From Chrysophaeum taylorii (taxonomy: Eukaryota > Sar > Pelagophyceae > Pelagomonadales > Pelagomonadaceae), in contig JAQMWT010000526.1 of the NCBI GenBank assembly GCA_029834535.1, positions 1 to 64,000 on the forward strand: a stretch of 64,000 nucleotides of DNA, in the 5' to 3' direction. Shown piece by piece: positions 38,866 through 47,884 of the stretch; position 1 is the stretch's first letter, and the number at the start of each line of letters is the position of its first letter. A program made the position numbers and the translations under genes. Under the pieces are notes generated by a model. That model worked only from the letters and a program-made list of their open reading frames with translations, ran no database searches and was not told the origin of the DNA.

Positions 38866-39510
38866 TGTCCCTCGATTTAGGGTAAGGATCAGGTAGGCCC
38901 GAGAGTAAGGATCAGGTAGGCACGAGAGCCAGACAGTGATCCTCCAAGCCGTCGACGGCGACCTCGCAGACTATTTCCACGAGCCGCGGCGGCTCTTTCA
39001 GCGCGCCATTCTCACGCCCCGTCGAAACGATGTTGTCGATGCTGACAACGCGCGCATGACCGCGGCCTTTTTTTCCCGGAGACGAGGCGTCGGAGTTCTT
39101 TTCGGCTGACTAGGCTGGGTCGGAAGACGACGCCTCGCTCTTTACAGTAGAGTTTTCAATTCCGTGACAATTAACGGGATGCTGACTTTGAGCGCGAGCT
39201 TAAGGTCTTCGAAACCTCGACCCGTCGCACGGCCGCTGCAACGGTACCAGATACATGATCGATCGTGTCGTTGTCACCGAGGCTCCTCCAACCTGTATCG
39301 CTTAAGGCCCACCTACGCCAAACGATCAACAAGAGCCAGGGCCAGACGCCCCGCGAGGTCGGCGTCCTCTTTCCCAAGCCCGTCTTCTGCCGCGTCCAGC
39401 TCTACGTGGCTCTCTGTCGATCGGCATCCCCGAGGATATACTCATCTGGGTCGACGACTCCACCCTACCCCACACGTGCTGCGCAATACCGATAAGCCCC
39501 CTCCCGGCGT
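38866..39510 (+). pseudogene. Pif1-family helicase fragment, dead copy 1
   Basis: Joined across frames, the translation follows the C-terminal half of Pif1-type helicases: 'QRAILTPRRNDVVDADNARM', then (after a 7-T run and frameshift) 'FFPGDEASEFFSAD', a TAG stop, 'AGSEDDASLFTVEF', a frameshift, 'NSVTINGMLTL', and finally 'TINKSQGQTPREVGV' and 'PVFCRVQLYVALCRSASP'. The last two match the conserved 'TINKSQGQTL...VGVYLP.PVFSHGQLYVALSR' end of the family. Pif1 helicases occur as host genes and as the helicase half of Helitron transposons; the repeat context favours a transposon origin. At least two frameshifts and a stop make it non-functional. Confidence 0.78.
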
Positions 39511-39519
39511 CTACACGCG

Positions 39520-39895
39520 CACTATAAGTGAACTTACTGGGACCACGTGAACTTACTGGGGTTGGAGATTGGGACTAGGTGAACTGAGTGACCAGGTGAA
39601 CGTACTGAGACCAAGTGTGAACTTACTGGGGCTTTTAGAGTAAACTCAAAGGTTGGCGGCGTCTGCGGATCAAAGCAGCTTAGATTGGCGGGGGTGAGAG
39701 CGACGAGCTCGAAGGAGAGTGGGGTGAGTGGGTGTGAGCACGAGTGGGCTTACGCCGAATTTACTGGGGTTAGAGATTGGGACTAGGTGAACTTACTGGG
39801 ACCAGGTGAACTTACTGGGGTTAGAGATTGGGACTAGGTGAACTTACTGGCCTGCACTTGTAGGGCCTAAATTCCTACCTCGTGTAGTACTACTA
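39520..39895 (+). repeat. Degenerate minisatellite 'gtgaacttactggg' with embedded ~100-bp repeat
   Basis: Units of 'gtgaacttactgggacca' and 'ggttagagattgggactag' alternate many times. Between them lies the unit also found at 28815-29075 and 48000-48110 ('agcagcttagattggcgg'). The array ends at 'cctgcacttgt', as does the second array at 48200. Confidence 0.72.
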
Positions 39896-40166
39896 GTAGT
39901 AGCATGTGACAAGCGGAATGGTCTGTACACGCCTAAGACTGCACGCAGTCTCCACCATGTACCCGGAGAGGGTCATACCTCTCCACCCTCTTCGCGACTC
40001 TCCCTTTGGTCTCACGTATCTCTACCCGATCGATGGGGCAGGCAGGAAGCGAGGACGCGTGTGTAGAATAGAATGCCGAGCGGGGAAGAAACAGGAGGAG
40101 CGCGAGGGTTTGGGGGGGGAGGGTGGTTTGAAGTTCAATCCTCGTGTGACGACGACGAAAAAAACG

Positions 40167-42263
40167 ATGCGGGTCCCTCCAATTGTTATCATTGGCTTGT
40201 CGCTGGGCCATGCCGCGGCGTTCACGACGCCGGTTGCGCGAGGATCTCTCCTGCCTTCGACGTTCGGTATGGTTGGGCGACGATCGCGAGTCCGAATGGT
40301 TGCAGCAGCCCCTCGAATGGATGGTGGCTGGCTTGGCGCAGGCCCGCCGTCGGAGTGGGTCGCCAAGGGGTTGGGAGCCCTGTCGTCGTGGCATCTGCTC
40401 GCCCCGGGTCAGCGGCGCGACGCGTTGGTGCTGATGTCGTGCGCGGCGTTCGTCGCGCCGTTCCTCAAGAACCGGGGAACGTCGCCAATCTTGGGGTTCT
40501 TGGCGGCGGGCGCGGTCCTCGGGCCCGACACGTCCGGCATCATCTCGCAGATAAACACCGAGCGCGCGCTCGCCGAGCTCGGGGTCGCGATCTTTCTGTT
40601 CGAGCTCGGGCTCCAGGTCTCGCTCGAGCGAGTCAAGGCGATGCGCAAGGAGATTTTTGGGCTCGGGCTCTGCATTTACGTGACCTCGGCGCTCGCGCTC
40701 CGGGGGTTCGTCGGGGCGTCGCTCGCGCTGTCGTCCTCGGCGTTCGCGCTCCAGCTGCTTCGGGACCGCGACGAGCTCGCGACCGAGCACGGACGGGCCG
40801 TCTTCGGCGCGCTCCTCTTCCAGTCGCTCGCGATCGTACCGCTCCTCGTGGCCGCGCGCAAGGGCGGCGTTCTCCAGGCCATCGCCAAGGCGGGCGGCGC
40901 GCTGGCCGTGGCGGAAATCGCTGGGAAGCGACTCCTCGACGGCCTTTTCTTCTTTGCCGCGCGCTCGCGCTCGCAGGAGGCTTTCTTGTCGGTCGTCCTC
41001 CTGACCGTCTTGTCCATGTCCGCGCTCACCGACGCGCTCGGCTTCTCGGGCCCGCTCGGGGCCTTCCTCGCCGGCCTCGCGCTCTCCGAGACGCGCTATC
41101 GCTACCAGGTCGAAGCGGACATCGCGCCCTTCAGAGGCCTCCTCCTCGGCCTATTCTTCGTCACGGTCGGCTTCCGGCTCGATCCGCGGCTCTTGCTGAC
41201 GGGCGCGCTGTGGCGTCGCGGCGCGGCGCTCGTGGCGACCAAGGCGACCATCGCGACCCTGCTCTCGATGCTCTTCGGCCTCTCGACCTCGGCCGCCCTG
41301 CGCACGGGACTCCTGCTCGCACCGGGCGGCGAGCTCGCTTTCGTCGCGCTCGGCACGGGCGCCAAGCGCGGCGGTATCGGCGACCCAAAGTTTCTCCAGA
41401 CGACCGTCGCGCTCACCATGACCGCGACCCCGCTCCTCGCGTCCTTGGGGGCACGCCTCGGCAAGCTCGTCGAGCGCTACGAGCTGCGATATCAGACGCG
41501 AACCAACCGCGACGACAAAAAGCTCCTCGCCAAGCAGGTCCCCCAAGTCGTCGTGTGCGGCTACGGCCGAGTCGGCAAGGTCGTGTGCGAGATGCTCGAC
41601 GAGAAGCTCTGCAACTACATATGCTTCGACTTCGACCCGCGGAAGGCGACCGATGCGAGAGAAAAGGGAAAGCCCGTCTATTTTGGCGACCTCGGTCGCC
41701 CGGAGGTCCTCGAATACTTTCGCGTCGGCTCGGCCAAGGTTGTCGTCGTCGCCGTCGACGGCCAAAAGGCGACCAATCGCGTCGTCGTCGCGCTGCGACG
41801 GCTCTATCCCGATCTCGAGATCATCGTGCGCGCCCACGACAAGGACCACCAGCGCCGTCTCGCAAAGAGCCTCGGCGTCGTCGCCCTCGTCCCCTCGTTG
41901 CCAGAGAATTCCAGACTCCTCTCCCTGCCCTTCGCCGGCGCCGTCCTCCGAGCGCTCGACTACGATGAAAATGAGGTCGACATTCTCATCGAGGAAAAGC
42001 GCCGCTCGGCCCTCGGTATCTACGACGGCTTCCAGAGCGCCAACCTCATCACCGACGAAGAGGACGCCCTCCTCGAGCAGCTCGGCCTACTTAACGCAAC
42101 CTCCTCCGCCGCCGCGACCACGAGCGACGACGACGACTCGACGCCCGAACGTCGTCGACAGGATAACGATCTCCCGTCTTCTGCGGCTCCTCCTGCTGCT
42201 GCTGCTGCTGCTGCTGCATCGGGCCAGGACGAACAAGAACGCCCAGCGACCACTCCTCCCTAA
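40167..42263 (+). CDS. KEA/KefC-type K+/H+ antiporter with RCK domain, plastid-targeted
   Basis: An ATG at 40167 gives 698 residues; the frame continues upstream, but this start yields a signal-like N-terminus ('VIIGLSLGHAAAFTTP') with the AAAF plastid-import motif of stramenopiles. Residues ~85-430 form the CPA2 exchanger with 'GTSPILGFLAAGAVLGPDT', 'AIFLFELGLQ', 'SSSAFALQLL' and 'GPLGAFLAGLALSETRYRYQ'. Residues ~458-575 are a TrkA-N/RCK domain with the nucleotide loop GYGRVG (465-470). Plant KEA1-3 use this design to regulate stromal or thylakoid pH and K+; KEA3 affects light acclimation. The tail contains acidic residues and an Ala run (GCT repeat). Which KEA class it equals is unknown. 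Confidence 0.9.
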   Translation: MRVPPIVIIGLSLGHAAAFTTPVARGSLLPSTFGMVGRRSRVRMVAAAPRMDGGWLGAGPPSEWVAKGLGALSSWHLLAPGQRRDALVLMSCAAFVAPFLKNRGTSPILGFLAAGAVLGPDTSGIISQINTERALAELGVAIFLFELGLQVSLERVKAMRKEIFGLGLCIYVTSALALRGFVGASLALSSSAFALQLLRDRDELATEHGRAVFGALLFQSLAIVPLLVAARKGGVLQAIAKAGGALAVAEIAGKRLLDGLFFFAARSRSQEAFLSVVLLTVLSMSALTDALGFSGPLGAFLAGLALSETRYRYQVEADIAPFRGLLLGLFFVTVGFRLDPRLLLTGALWRRGAALVATKATIATLLSMLFGLSTSAALRTGLLLAPGGELAFVALGTGAKRGGIGDPKFLQTTVALTMTATPLLASLGARLGKLVERYELRYQTRTNRDDKKLLAKQVPQVVVCGYGRVGKVVCEMLDEKLCNYICFDFDPRKATDAREKGKPVYFGDLGRPEVLEYFRVGSAKVVVVAVDGQKATNRVVVALRRLYPDLEIIVRAHDKDHQRRLAKSLGVVALVPSLPENSRLLSLPFAGAVLRALDYDENEVDILIEEKRRSALGIYDGFQSANLITDEEDALLEQLGLLNATSSAAATTSDDDDSTPERRRQDNDLPSSAAPPAAAAAAAASGQDEQERPATTPP

Positions 42264-42400
42264 GAGCGAAGGACGACGTAATATAAACTGTCAACGGACA
42301 TCAACGGACAGAGAGCTACTACTCCAAAAACACGCTGCGCGTTCAAAAAGACCGCGCCGACGACGCCTCGTTGCTCAATCACAGAGTCGCCGAGCATACG

Positions 42401-44029
42401 ATGCAAGGGGACGTCGCGCAGGGGCCAGGCCCGAGCAGCGTGGGCGAGAAGAAGGTTGAGTCGTCCGAATCGTTCTGCACGACCAAGTTGGTGCTGCTGA
42501 CGTCTTTGGGGGTCGTGTACGCCGTTGCGTTTTGTTCCGCGTACTACCAGAACGGGGCGCTGCTCGGGGAGCGGGGTCTCGCGCCAGCGCGCCCCTCGCT
42601 CGCCGCGGCGTGGGAAAGCAAGAGTAGCCTGGCCGACCTGCTGTGGCGGCGACCGTCGCTCATGTGGTTCTGGTGGCCGGTGGAAGATCTCGACGCGGCA
42701 CTCTCGAGGACGGCCGCTCTCGGAATCGCGACGTCGATGCTCCTCATCCTCGGCGCCCACTACTCCTGGGTGTGCTTGGTGTTGTGGCTCCTGTACCACA
42801 CGCTCTGCACGACGGCGTCGGCGTCGTCGTTCTACGCTTACGGCTGGGAATCGCAGCTGCTCGAGACGGGTTTTCTGGCCATCTTTCTCTGTTCGCCGAC
42901 AAACGCCTCGAGTCCGCCGTCGAGGGCGGCGCTCTACCTGTTTCGATGGCTCGCGTTTCGAATCGCGATGGGCGCGGGCCTCATCAAGCTCCGCGGCGGC
43001 TCGTGCTGGAGCGCGAAAGAGTGCTTGTTCTATCATTTCGAGACGCAGCCAATCCCCTCGCCGCTTTCGTTTTTTTTTCACTTTTTGCCAAAAGAGACCC
43101 TTTCCTTGGGCGTCGACGTCGACATCTTCGTCCAGTGCTACGCGAGCTGGCTCCTCCTCGTGCCCTCGAAATGGCCGCGACGCGTCGGAGGTCTCGTCCA
43201 AGCGACGTTCATGTTGATCGTCGCTGCCTCGGGAAACTTCGCATTTCTTAACCACCTCACTATCATCCCATCCCTCGCGTGCTTCGACGATGCCTTCTTC
43301 CGCGCCGCGCCCTCCCCGGAGTCGATGGTCTCCGGACGACGACGACGTCTGCTGGCGGCGCGCGCGCTCGACGTTCTCCTCGTCGCCCTCGTCGCCTATC
43401 TCTCGATCCCCGTCGTCGCCAACCTCGCCTCGCGCGACCAACGCATGAACGCGACCTTCGACCCGTTTCGCATCGTCAACACCTACGGCGCCTTTGGCAG
43501 CGTCGGAAAGCGACGCGTCGAGCCCGTCGTCTCGCTCCTCGACCGTACCGACCGCTGGCACGAAATCGACTTTCCGTGCAAGCCGGGCGACGTCTACCGT
43601 CGACCTTGCTTTTCGGCGCCCTACCACTACCGCGTCGACTGGAACCTTTGGTTCCTCGGCTTCGAGCCCCACGCGGCCGTGCTCCGCGACCGCGAGAAGT
43701 GGGTCTTCGAGCTCCTCGCCCAGCTCCTCGATCGCGCCTACCTCCCTGCGCTCGCGACGATCCTCGACGCCCACTGCGTCCACGTTCTCTTTAATGGACG
43801 CGATGCGCCCTTCACGAAAGAGAGACCACCGAAGGCGGTCAAGGTCGACATGTACGTCTACGAAATGGCCCAGCCGCTCTGGGGCCTCCTCCACGACGCG
43901 CTCAAGGTGGATCACGCGCGAGTCAAGTGGTGGAACCGCACCTACAAGGAGCCGCTCGTCCCGCCTCTGGCACTCTCCGCCGACGACTCACCAGTCCGCC
44001 TCGTCCGCGTCCCCCGCACCAACAAATGA
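42401..44029 (+). CDS. Lipase maturation factor (LMF) family membrane protein
   Basis: From the ATG at 42401 the protein has 542 residues with several membrane helices. Family hallmarks are present: 'GLAPARPSL' after the first helix, 'WESQLLETGFLAIFL' (149-163), 'RIAMGAGLIKLRGGSCW' and 'YHFETQPIPSPLSFFFH' (211-227), the last being the signature of LMF1/LMF2. LMF1 is an ER protein needed in animals for folding of dimeric lipases; algal homologues have no established role. The C-terminal half contains the usual lumenal domain ('WEIDFP'-like 'WHEIDFPCKPGDV'). The start is 137 bp after the antiporter stop, on the same strand. Confidence 0.88.
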   Translation: MQGDVAQGPGPSSVGEKKVESSESFCTTKLVLLTSLGVVYAVAFCSAYYQNGALLGERGLAPARPSLAAAWESKSSLADLLWRRPSLMWFWWPVEDLDAALSRTAALGIATSMLLILGAHYSWVCLVLWLLYHTLCTTASASSFYAYGWESQLLETGFLAIFLCSPTNASSPPSRAALYLFRWLAFRIAMGAGLIKLRGGSCWSAKECLFYHFETQPIPSPLSFFFHFLPKETLSLGVDVDIFVQCYASWLLLVPSKWPRRVGGLVQATFMLIVAASGNFAFLNHLTIIPSLACFDDAFFRAAPSPESMVSGRRRRLLAARALDVLLVALVAYLSIPVVANLASRDQRMNATFDPFRIVNTYGAFGSVGKRRVEPVVSLLDRTDRWHEIDFPCKPGDVYRRPCFSAPYHYRVDWNLWFLGFEPHAAVLRDREKWVFELLAQLLDRAYLPALATILDAHCVHVLFNGRDAPFTKERPPKAVKVDMYVYEMAQPLWGLLHDALKVDHARVKWWNRTYKEPLVPPLALSADDSPVRLVRVPRTNK

Positions 44030-44178
44030 GAGAGAAAAAGCGAGGGAGAGGGAGAGGCCCCCACGACACGACGACAGACACAGACAGACAGACAGACAGA
44101 CAGACGTCAACGGACTGCGAGCCAAGCGACGCGACTTGCGACTTTTGCCTTGCCCCCCACAATAAAAAAGTGTGGGAG

Positions 44179-44727
44179 ATGGCAAAGCTGACGCAAAGCT
44201 ACTCGATTGCCTTCGTGTCTTCGGCCGACGGGGGCGAGACCGAATTCCAGGGCTGGAGCCTCGGGATCAACTCGCTCCCGAAAGACGCGCGGGATCCCGT
44301 TTCCCAGTACGTCATGGCCCATCGCGACGTCAAGGGCAGCGCGGGAAAGTGGGCCATCAGACGCGCCGAGGACGACGCCTACACCATCACATTCATCTCC
44401 TCGGCGCACGGAGGCGATACCCAGTTCGCCGAGTGGTCCCTCGGCATCAACGCGTTACCCAAGGACAAGCGCGACGGCGCGTCGCAGTTTGTCATGGCGC
44501 ACAGCGACATCTCGGGCTGCAACGGCCGCTGGCGGCTCGAGCGACAGGCCGACGGCACCCACATCATCTCCTTCATCTCCTCGGCGCACGGCGGCGACAA
44601 GCAGTTCGCTGACTGGAAGCTCGGCATCCACGCGCTTCCCATGGACAGTCGCGACGCCGACTCGCACTTCGTCATGGCGCACGCCGAAGGCGCCAGCGCC
44701 GGCAAGTGGATCCTCGAGCCCCTCTAA
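44179..44727 (+). CDS. Protein made of three ~58-residue tandem repeats
   Basis: The ATG at 44179 gives 182 residues built almost entirely of three repeats. Each begins with a beta-like 'YTITFISSAHGG', continues 'xQFAEWSLGINALPKDKRD', then 'SQFVMAHSD' and ends near 'GRWRLER'. There is no signal peptide or membrane segment. Three similar beta-rich repeats suggest a closed three-fold fold such as a beta-trefoil or beta-prism lectin; that is inference from repeat number and length only. I do not recognise the family. A single G/C-rich gene of this kind with well kept repeats is likely functional. 'acaataaaaaag' lies 18 bp upstream. Confidence 0.68.
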   Translation: MAKLTQSYSIAFVSSADGGETEFQGWSLGINSLPKDARDPVSQYVMAHRDVKGSAGKWAIRRAEDDAYTITFISSAHGGDTQFAEWSLGINALPKDKRDGASQFVMAHSDISGCNGRWRLERQADGTHIISFISSAHGGDKQFADWKLGIHALPMDSRDADSHFVMAHAEGASAGKWILEPL

Positions 44728-45283
44728 TTGTCGTTGTTGTCCCTGTCTCTCGCCGCGTCGTCTTACTCTTCATCATGTTCCTCTTTCGCTCCGATCGCGT
44801 ACTCGTCGACGTGCTGCATCAACGCCGCCTCGCTCAAGCCGCCCTGACCTCCCTCCTTCTTCGACTTGACTTCGAGTGGCTCCTCGCCCGGCCCCAGGGG
44901 CCAGGGGACACACCTCGCGCAGTCCGTCAGTCAGGCTATCAACCTATCCGCCAATCAATCAATCAATCACTCAATCAAGGGGGCACGCCGCCCTGCAACT
45001 TGCTGCGGCATCATCATATTATCCGCCATCGTCATCATCATCATCATCATCGTCACAAGCAGAAAGAAGAAGAATGGGGGGTTCGTATGAGGGCGCGGTG
45101 GAATAGGAGGGCGCGCAACACACGCCACCACCACCACGACTGTGGTTCCATGGCGCGCGATCGACGATTCGAGGAGGAGAGCAACCGTGAATGAGTGTGT
45201 CCGAAGATGGGGGGGTCATTCAAGTAGCGGTTTATTTCAGCAGCAGCAGCAGCAGCAGCAAGCGGAGGGCGGAGAAGGGAGGC
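44728..45283. other. Convergent intergenic interval with simple repeats
   Basis: The interval lies between two convergent stops. It contains an (AATC)n stretch at ~44955-44980, a (CAT)n stretch at ~45030-45055 and a (CAG)n run at ~45240-45260 just beyond the membrane-protein stop. No gene is supported. Confidence 0.5.
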
Positions 45284-46273
45284 TCATTCCATGATGCTCC
45301 AGACGACGAGAGTTTCGGTGACGGTGAGCGGGAGGAAGAGGATGTTCAAGGGGAACGGGAGACGGAAGCCAGCGCCGAGTTGCGCGAGGAAGCCCATTGC
45401 CGCGAGCGCGTAGCCGATGACCTCGTCCACCATCGTGTCGTCGGCAGAGGTCTTGATGTAGCCCCACTTGTGGAGGTACTTGACGACGCCGGACGCGGCG
45501 AGGTGGCCGCCGCGAATCGCCGAGTGGAAGGCGGAGATGACTGTCTGGATGGTCCAGGCGATAGTTATAGCGATGACTTTGCAGATGTAGGTGATGACCG
45601 GAACGATCCACCGATGGTAGTCCTCGGGCACGACCTTCTTCGCGAAGGGTCCGACAAAGTGGACGGCAGGCTTCCGGAGAATGTCGCCGATCGACGCACC
45701 GAGGGTGACCGCACGGGCGAAACTGATTTTGAGCGAGGCCAGCACGGCGAGCCAGCCCGAGCTGATGACGGTGATGGCCTCGGCGACGCTCTCGGGGTGA
45801 GTGGTCCGGAGAAAAAGCAACGTTTTGCGCTCGACGAGCTTCGACGCCGAAATCTGGTCCACGTCGCTCACGCCGTCCGCGTCCGCGTCCACCTTGTCGT
45901 CCTTTTCCGACGCCGCCTGGACTTTTTTGGCGTCCTCCCACAGCACCTTGAGTGCCTTGAGCGTTGGCTCGAAACCGATTTGGCGATACGCCTCGACGGC
46001 GGTTATGATAGCCGGGAATTCGCCACCAAAAAACACCATGAAGAGGCCTACGCCCACGCACGCCATGTCTTCGGGGTGGTACGGCTCGAGAATCTTGTAG
46101 ACCTTGGCGCACATCTCCCACGCCTTGATCAGGTACGGAATCGATATGTCGACGAGAGCCGATACCACCGCCAACACGGGGGCGGCCTTTACGAGATACG
46201 GCCGTACAGCCTCCGGCGTCTTCTCGGCGGCGGCCACAAACACATCCTGCTTCCGCTTGATGATGGCTTCCAT
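45284..46273 (-). CDS. Multi-span membrane protein of unknown function
   Basis: The 329-residue protein starts at an ATG. Hydrophobic stretches lie at ~25-45, ~70-95, ~165-185, ~225-250 and ~285-325. Between them is an acidic loop with 'KVDADADGVSDVDQI', which looks like a partial EF-hand calcium loop (D-x-D-x-D-G) but has Ser where a hydrophobic residue is usual. Other stretches such as 'GVGLFMVFFGGEFPAIITAV' and 'RKPAVHFVGPFAKKVVPEDY' have the look of a conserved family, but I cannot name one. There is no plastid signal. Codon use is like that of its neighbours. Confidence 0.65.
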   Translation of the reverse strand: MEAIIKRKQDVFVAAAEKTPEAVRPYLVKAAPVLAVVSALVDISIPYLIKAWEMCAKVYKILEPYHPEDMACVGVGLFMVFFGGEFPAIITAVEAYRQIGFEPTLKALKVLWEDAKKVQAASEKDDKVDADADGVSDVDQISASKLVERKTLLFLRTTHPESVAEAITVISSGWLAVLASLKISFARAVTLGASIGDILRKPAVHFVGPFAKKVVPEDYHRWIVPVITYICKVIAITIAWTIQTVISAFHSAIRGGHLAASGVVKYLHKWGYIKTSADDTMVDEVIGYALAAMGFLAQLGAGFRLPFPLNILFLPLTVTETLVVWSIME

Positions 46274-46410
46274 GATCCCGGGGTCTTCCTTCCTTCCTTC
46301 CTTCCGTACGCGGGTTATTTATTATGGGTTGTTAATAAGTCCTCACCACTCAATTCGAACCAATCTATCTCGAAACGACTTTGAGACTAATAATAACCCT
46401 GGATAACTGC

Positions 46411-46560
46411 ATCCTAACTACTAGTCGACAGATGTTTGTTTGTCTGTAAATGTCGACTGCTAAGAGGGGGGTGTGTGGGGGGAGCATGAAGGATGTGGGT
46501 GGGTTTGTGGGGTATGAGGGATGTGCCTGACGGGCGGAGATAAGTACGCGGGACCTAGTC
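46411..46560 (+). repeat. (TCTG)n-linked repeat, copy 3
   Basis: The string 'ctaactactagtcgacagat' is followed by only two to three TCTG-like units and then one copy of the ~70-bp unit ('taaatgtcgactgctaagag', G-run, 'gagcatgaaggatgtgggtg'). It matches the array at 38558-38865. Confidence 0.65.
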
Positions 46561-46644
46561 GGGGTCATCGCCGAGGCGTGGGGCAGGCGAAGCGAGGACG
46601 GGCCCCGCCCGTAGGTCGTACGCATGCTGCCGCCGGACGTATGT

Positions 46645-47247
46645 GCGACTAACTAACTAACTAACTTCGGACCTCTCCCGAGCATGGGAGCCAGGCTGGG
46701 CCGGTAGTAGCCGGTCCAGGATCACAGAGCAAAAAATCACACAGTTGGGGTAGAAGCTTGGGAAAGTGCATGGATGGCGGACCGCCACTGCGCGCGGTCT
46801 TGTGCGAGGTCGTGCCACGAGTTGAAGGGGATGTCGCATTTCCGGAGTGCCTTGGCGAGCGACCTCCCGTACGTCATCTGCGGAGCCCCCGGTGGGCGCT
46901 TGGAGCGGACCCAAGACGAGAGCATCTTGCGAGGGAGTCGGGAGAAGGGCATGCGGGCGACGTGACCGGCCCAGCGGAGCTGGCGGCGCGTGACGTAGAC
47001 GTCGATGGACTCGATGCCGAGGCGCCGCCGCAGGATCTCCGTTGAGATGTGGTGGGACCAGGTGTGTTTCCGGGTCACACGACACATGACGCGGGCGCAC
47101 TGCGCGTGGAAACACCGCAGCCGGCGGAACAGGACCTCGGTGAGGCACCACGATTCCGCACCGTGAAGGAGGATGGCCAGGACGAGCGAGACATAGACGA
47201 GGCGCTTGGCGCGAGCAGAGACGGACTTCGTATGTGCGACGAAGGGT
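46645..47247 (-). mobile_element. 5'-truncated LINE with C-terminal part of its reverse-transcriptase protein
   Basis: Read on the minus strand, one frame runs from the truncation (~47247) to a TGA at 46739-46737 without a stop. It includes 'VLAILLHGAESWCLTEVLF', 'RRQLRWAGHVARMPFSRLPR' and 'WHDLAQDRAQWRSAIH'. These are the typical segments after the polymerase domain in non-LTR retrotransposons ('LLYGSExW', 'LRWxGHVxRM', 'DRxxWR'). The shared 3' segment and a (TTAG)n tail of about four units follow. The catalytic core of the polymerase is absent, so this copy is inactive, but the surviving frame is clean, which suggests a young insertion. Confidence 0.88.
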
Positions 47248-47249
47248 TG

Positions 47250-47880
47250 TTTGTCCCTCGATTTAGGGTAAGGATCAGGTAGGCGCGAGAGCCAGACAGT
47301 GATCCTCCAAGCCGTCTACGGCGACCTCGCAGACTATTTCCACGAGCCGCGGCAGCTCTTTCAGCGCGCCATTCTCACGCCCCGTCGAAACGATGTTGTC
47401 GATGCTGACAACGCGCGCGTGACCGCGGCCTTTTTTTCCTGGAGACGAGGCGTCGGAGTTCTTTTCGGCTGAGTAGGCTGGGTCGGAAGACGACGCCTCG
47501 CTCTTTACAGTAGAGTTTTCAACTCCCTGACAACCAACGGGATGCTGACTTTGATCGCGAGCTCAAAGTCTTCGCAACCTCGACCCGTCGCACGGCCACT
47601 GCAACGGTACCAGATACATCATTGATCGTGTCGTTGTCGCCGAGGCTCCTCCAACCTGTATCCCTTGAGGCCCGCCGACGCCAAACGATCACCAAGAGCC
47701 AGGGCCTGACGCCCCGCGAGGTCGGCGTCCTCTTGGCGAAGCCCGTCTTCTGCCACGTCCAGCTCTATGTGGCTCTCTGTCGATCGGCATCCCCGAGGAT
47801 ATACTCATCTTGGTCGACGACTCCACCCTACTCCACACGTGCTGCGCAATACCTATAAGCCCCCTCCCGGCGTCTACACG
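47250..47880 (+). pseudogene. Pif1-family helicase fragment, dead copy 2
   Basis: This copy is homologous to 38866-39510 over its whole length. It keeps 'ILTPRRNDVVDADNARVTAA', 'FPGDEASEFFSAE', the same TAG stop and 'AGSEDDASLFTVEF', then 'NSLTTNGM', 'HCNGTRYIIDRVVVAEAPP' and 'TITKSQGLTPREVGVLLAKP'. The 'CNGTR' motif is another family hallmark. The frameshift at the 7-T run, the TAG and the later frameshift are shared with copy 1. It directly follows the LINE fragment. Confidence 0.78.
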
Positions 47881-47884
47881 CGCA

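Noticed and set aside
38580-38870. Regularly spaced repeats suggesting a CRISPR array
   Set aside because: The units are contiguous TCTG and satellite repeats without unique spacers, and the genome is eukaryotic.
42260-43915. Long minus-strand frame opposite the LMF gene
   Set aside because: Its translation is Arg/Glu-rich and featureless, while the opposite strand encodes clear LMF signatures.
46645-46670. (TTAG)n runs as telomeric sequence
   Set aside because: They occur only as tails of one retroelement family at several internal loci.
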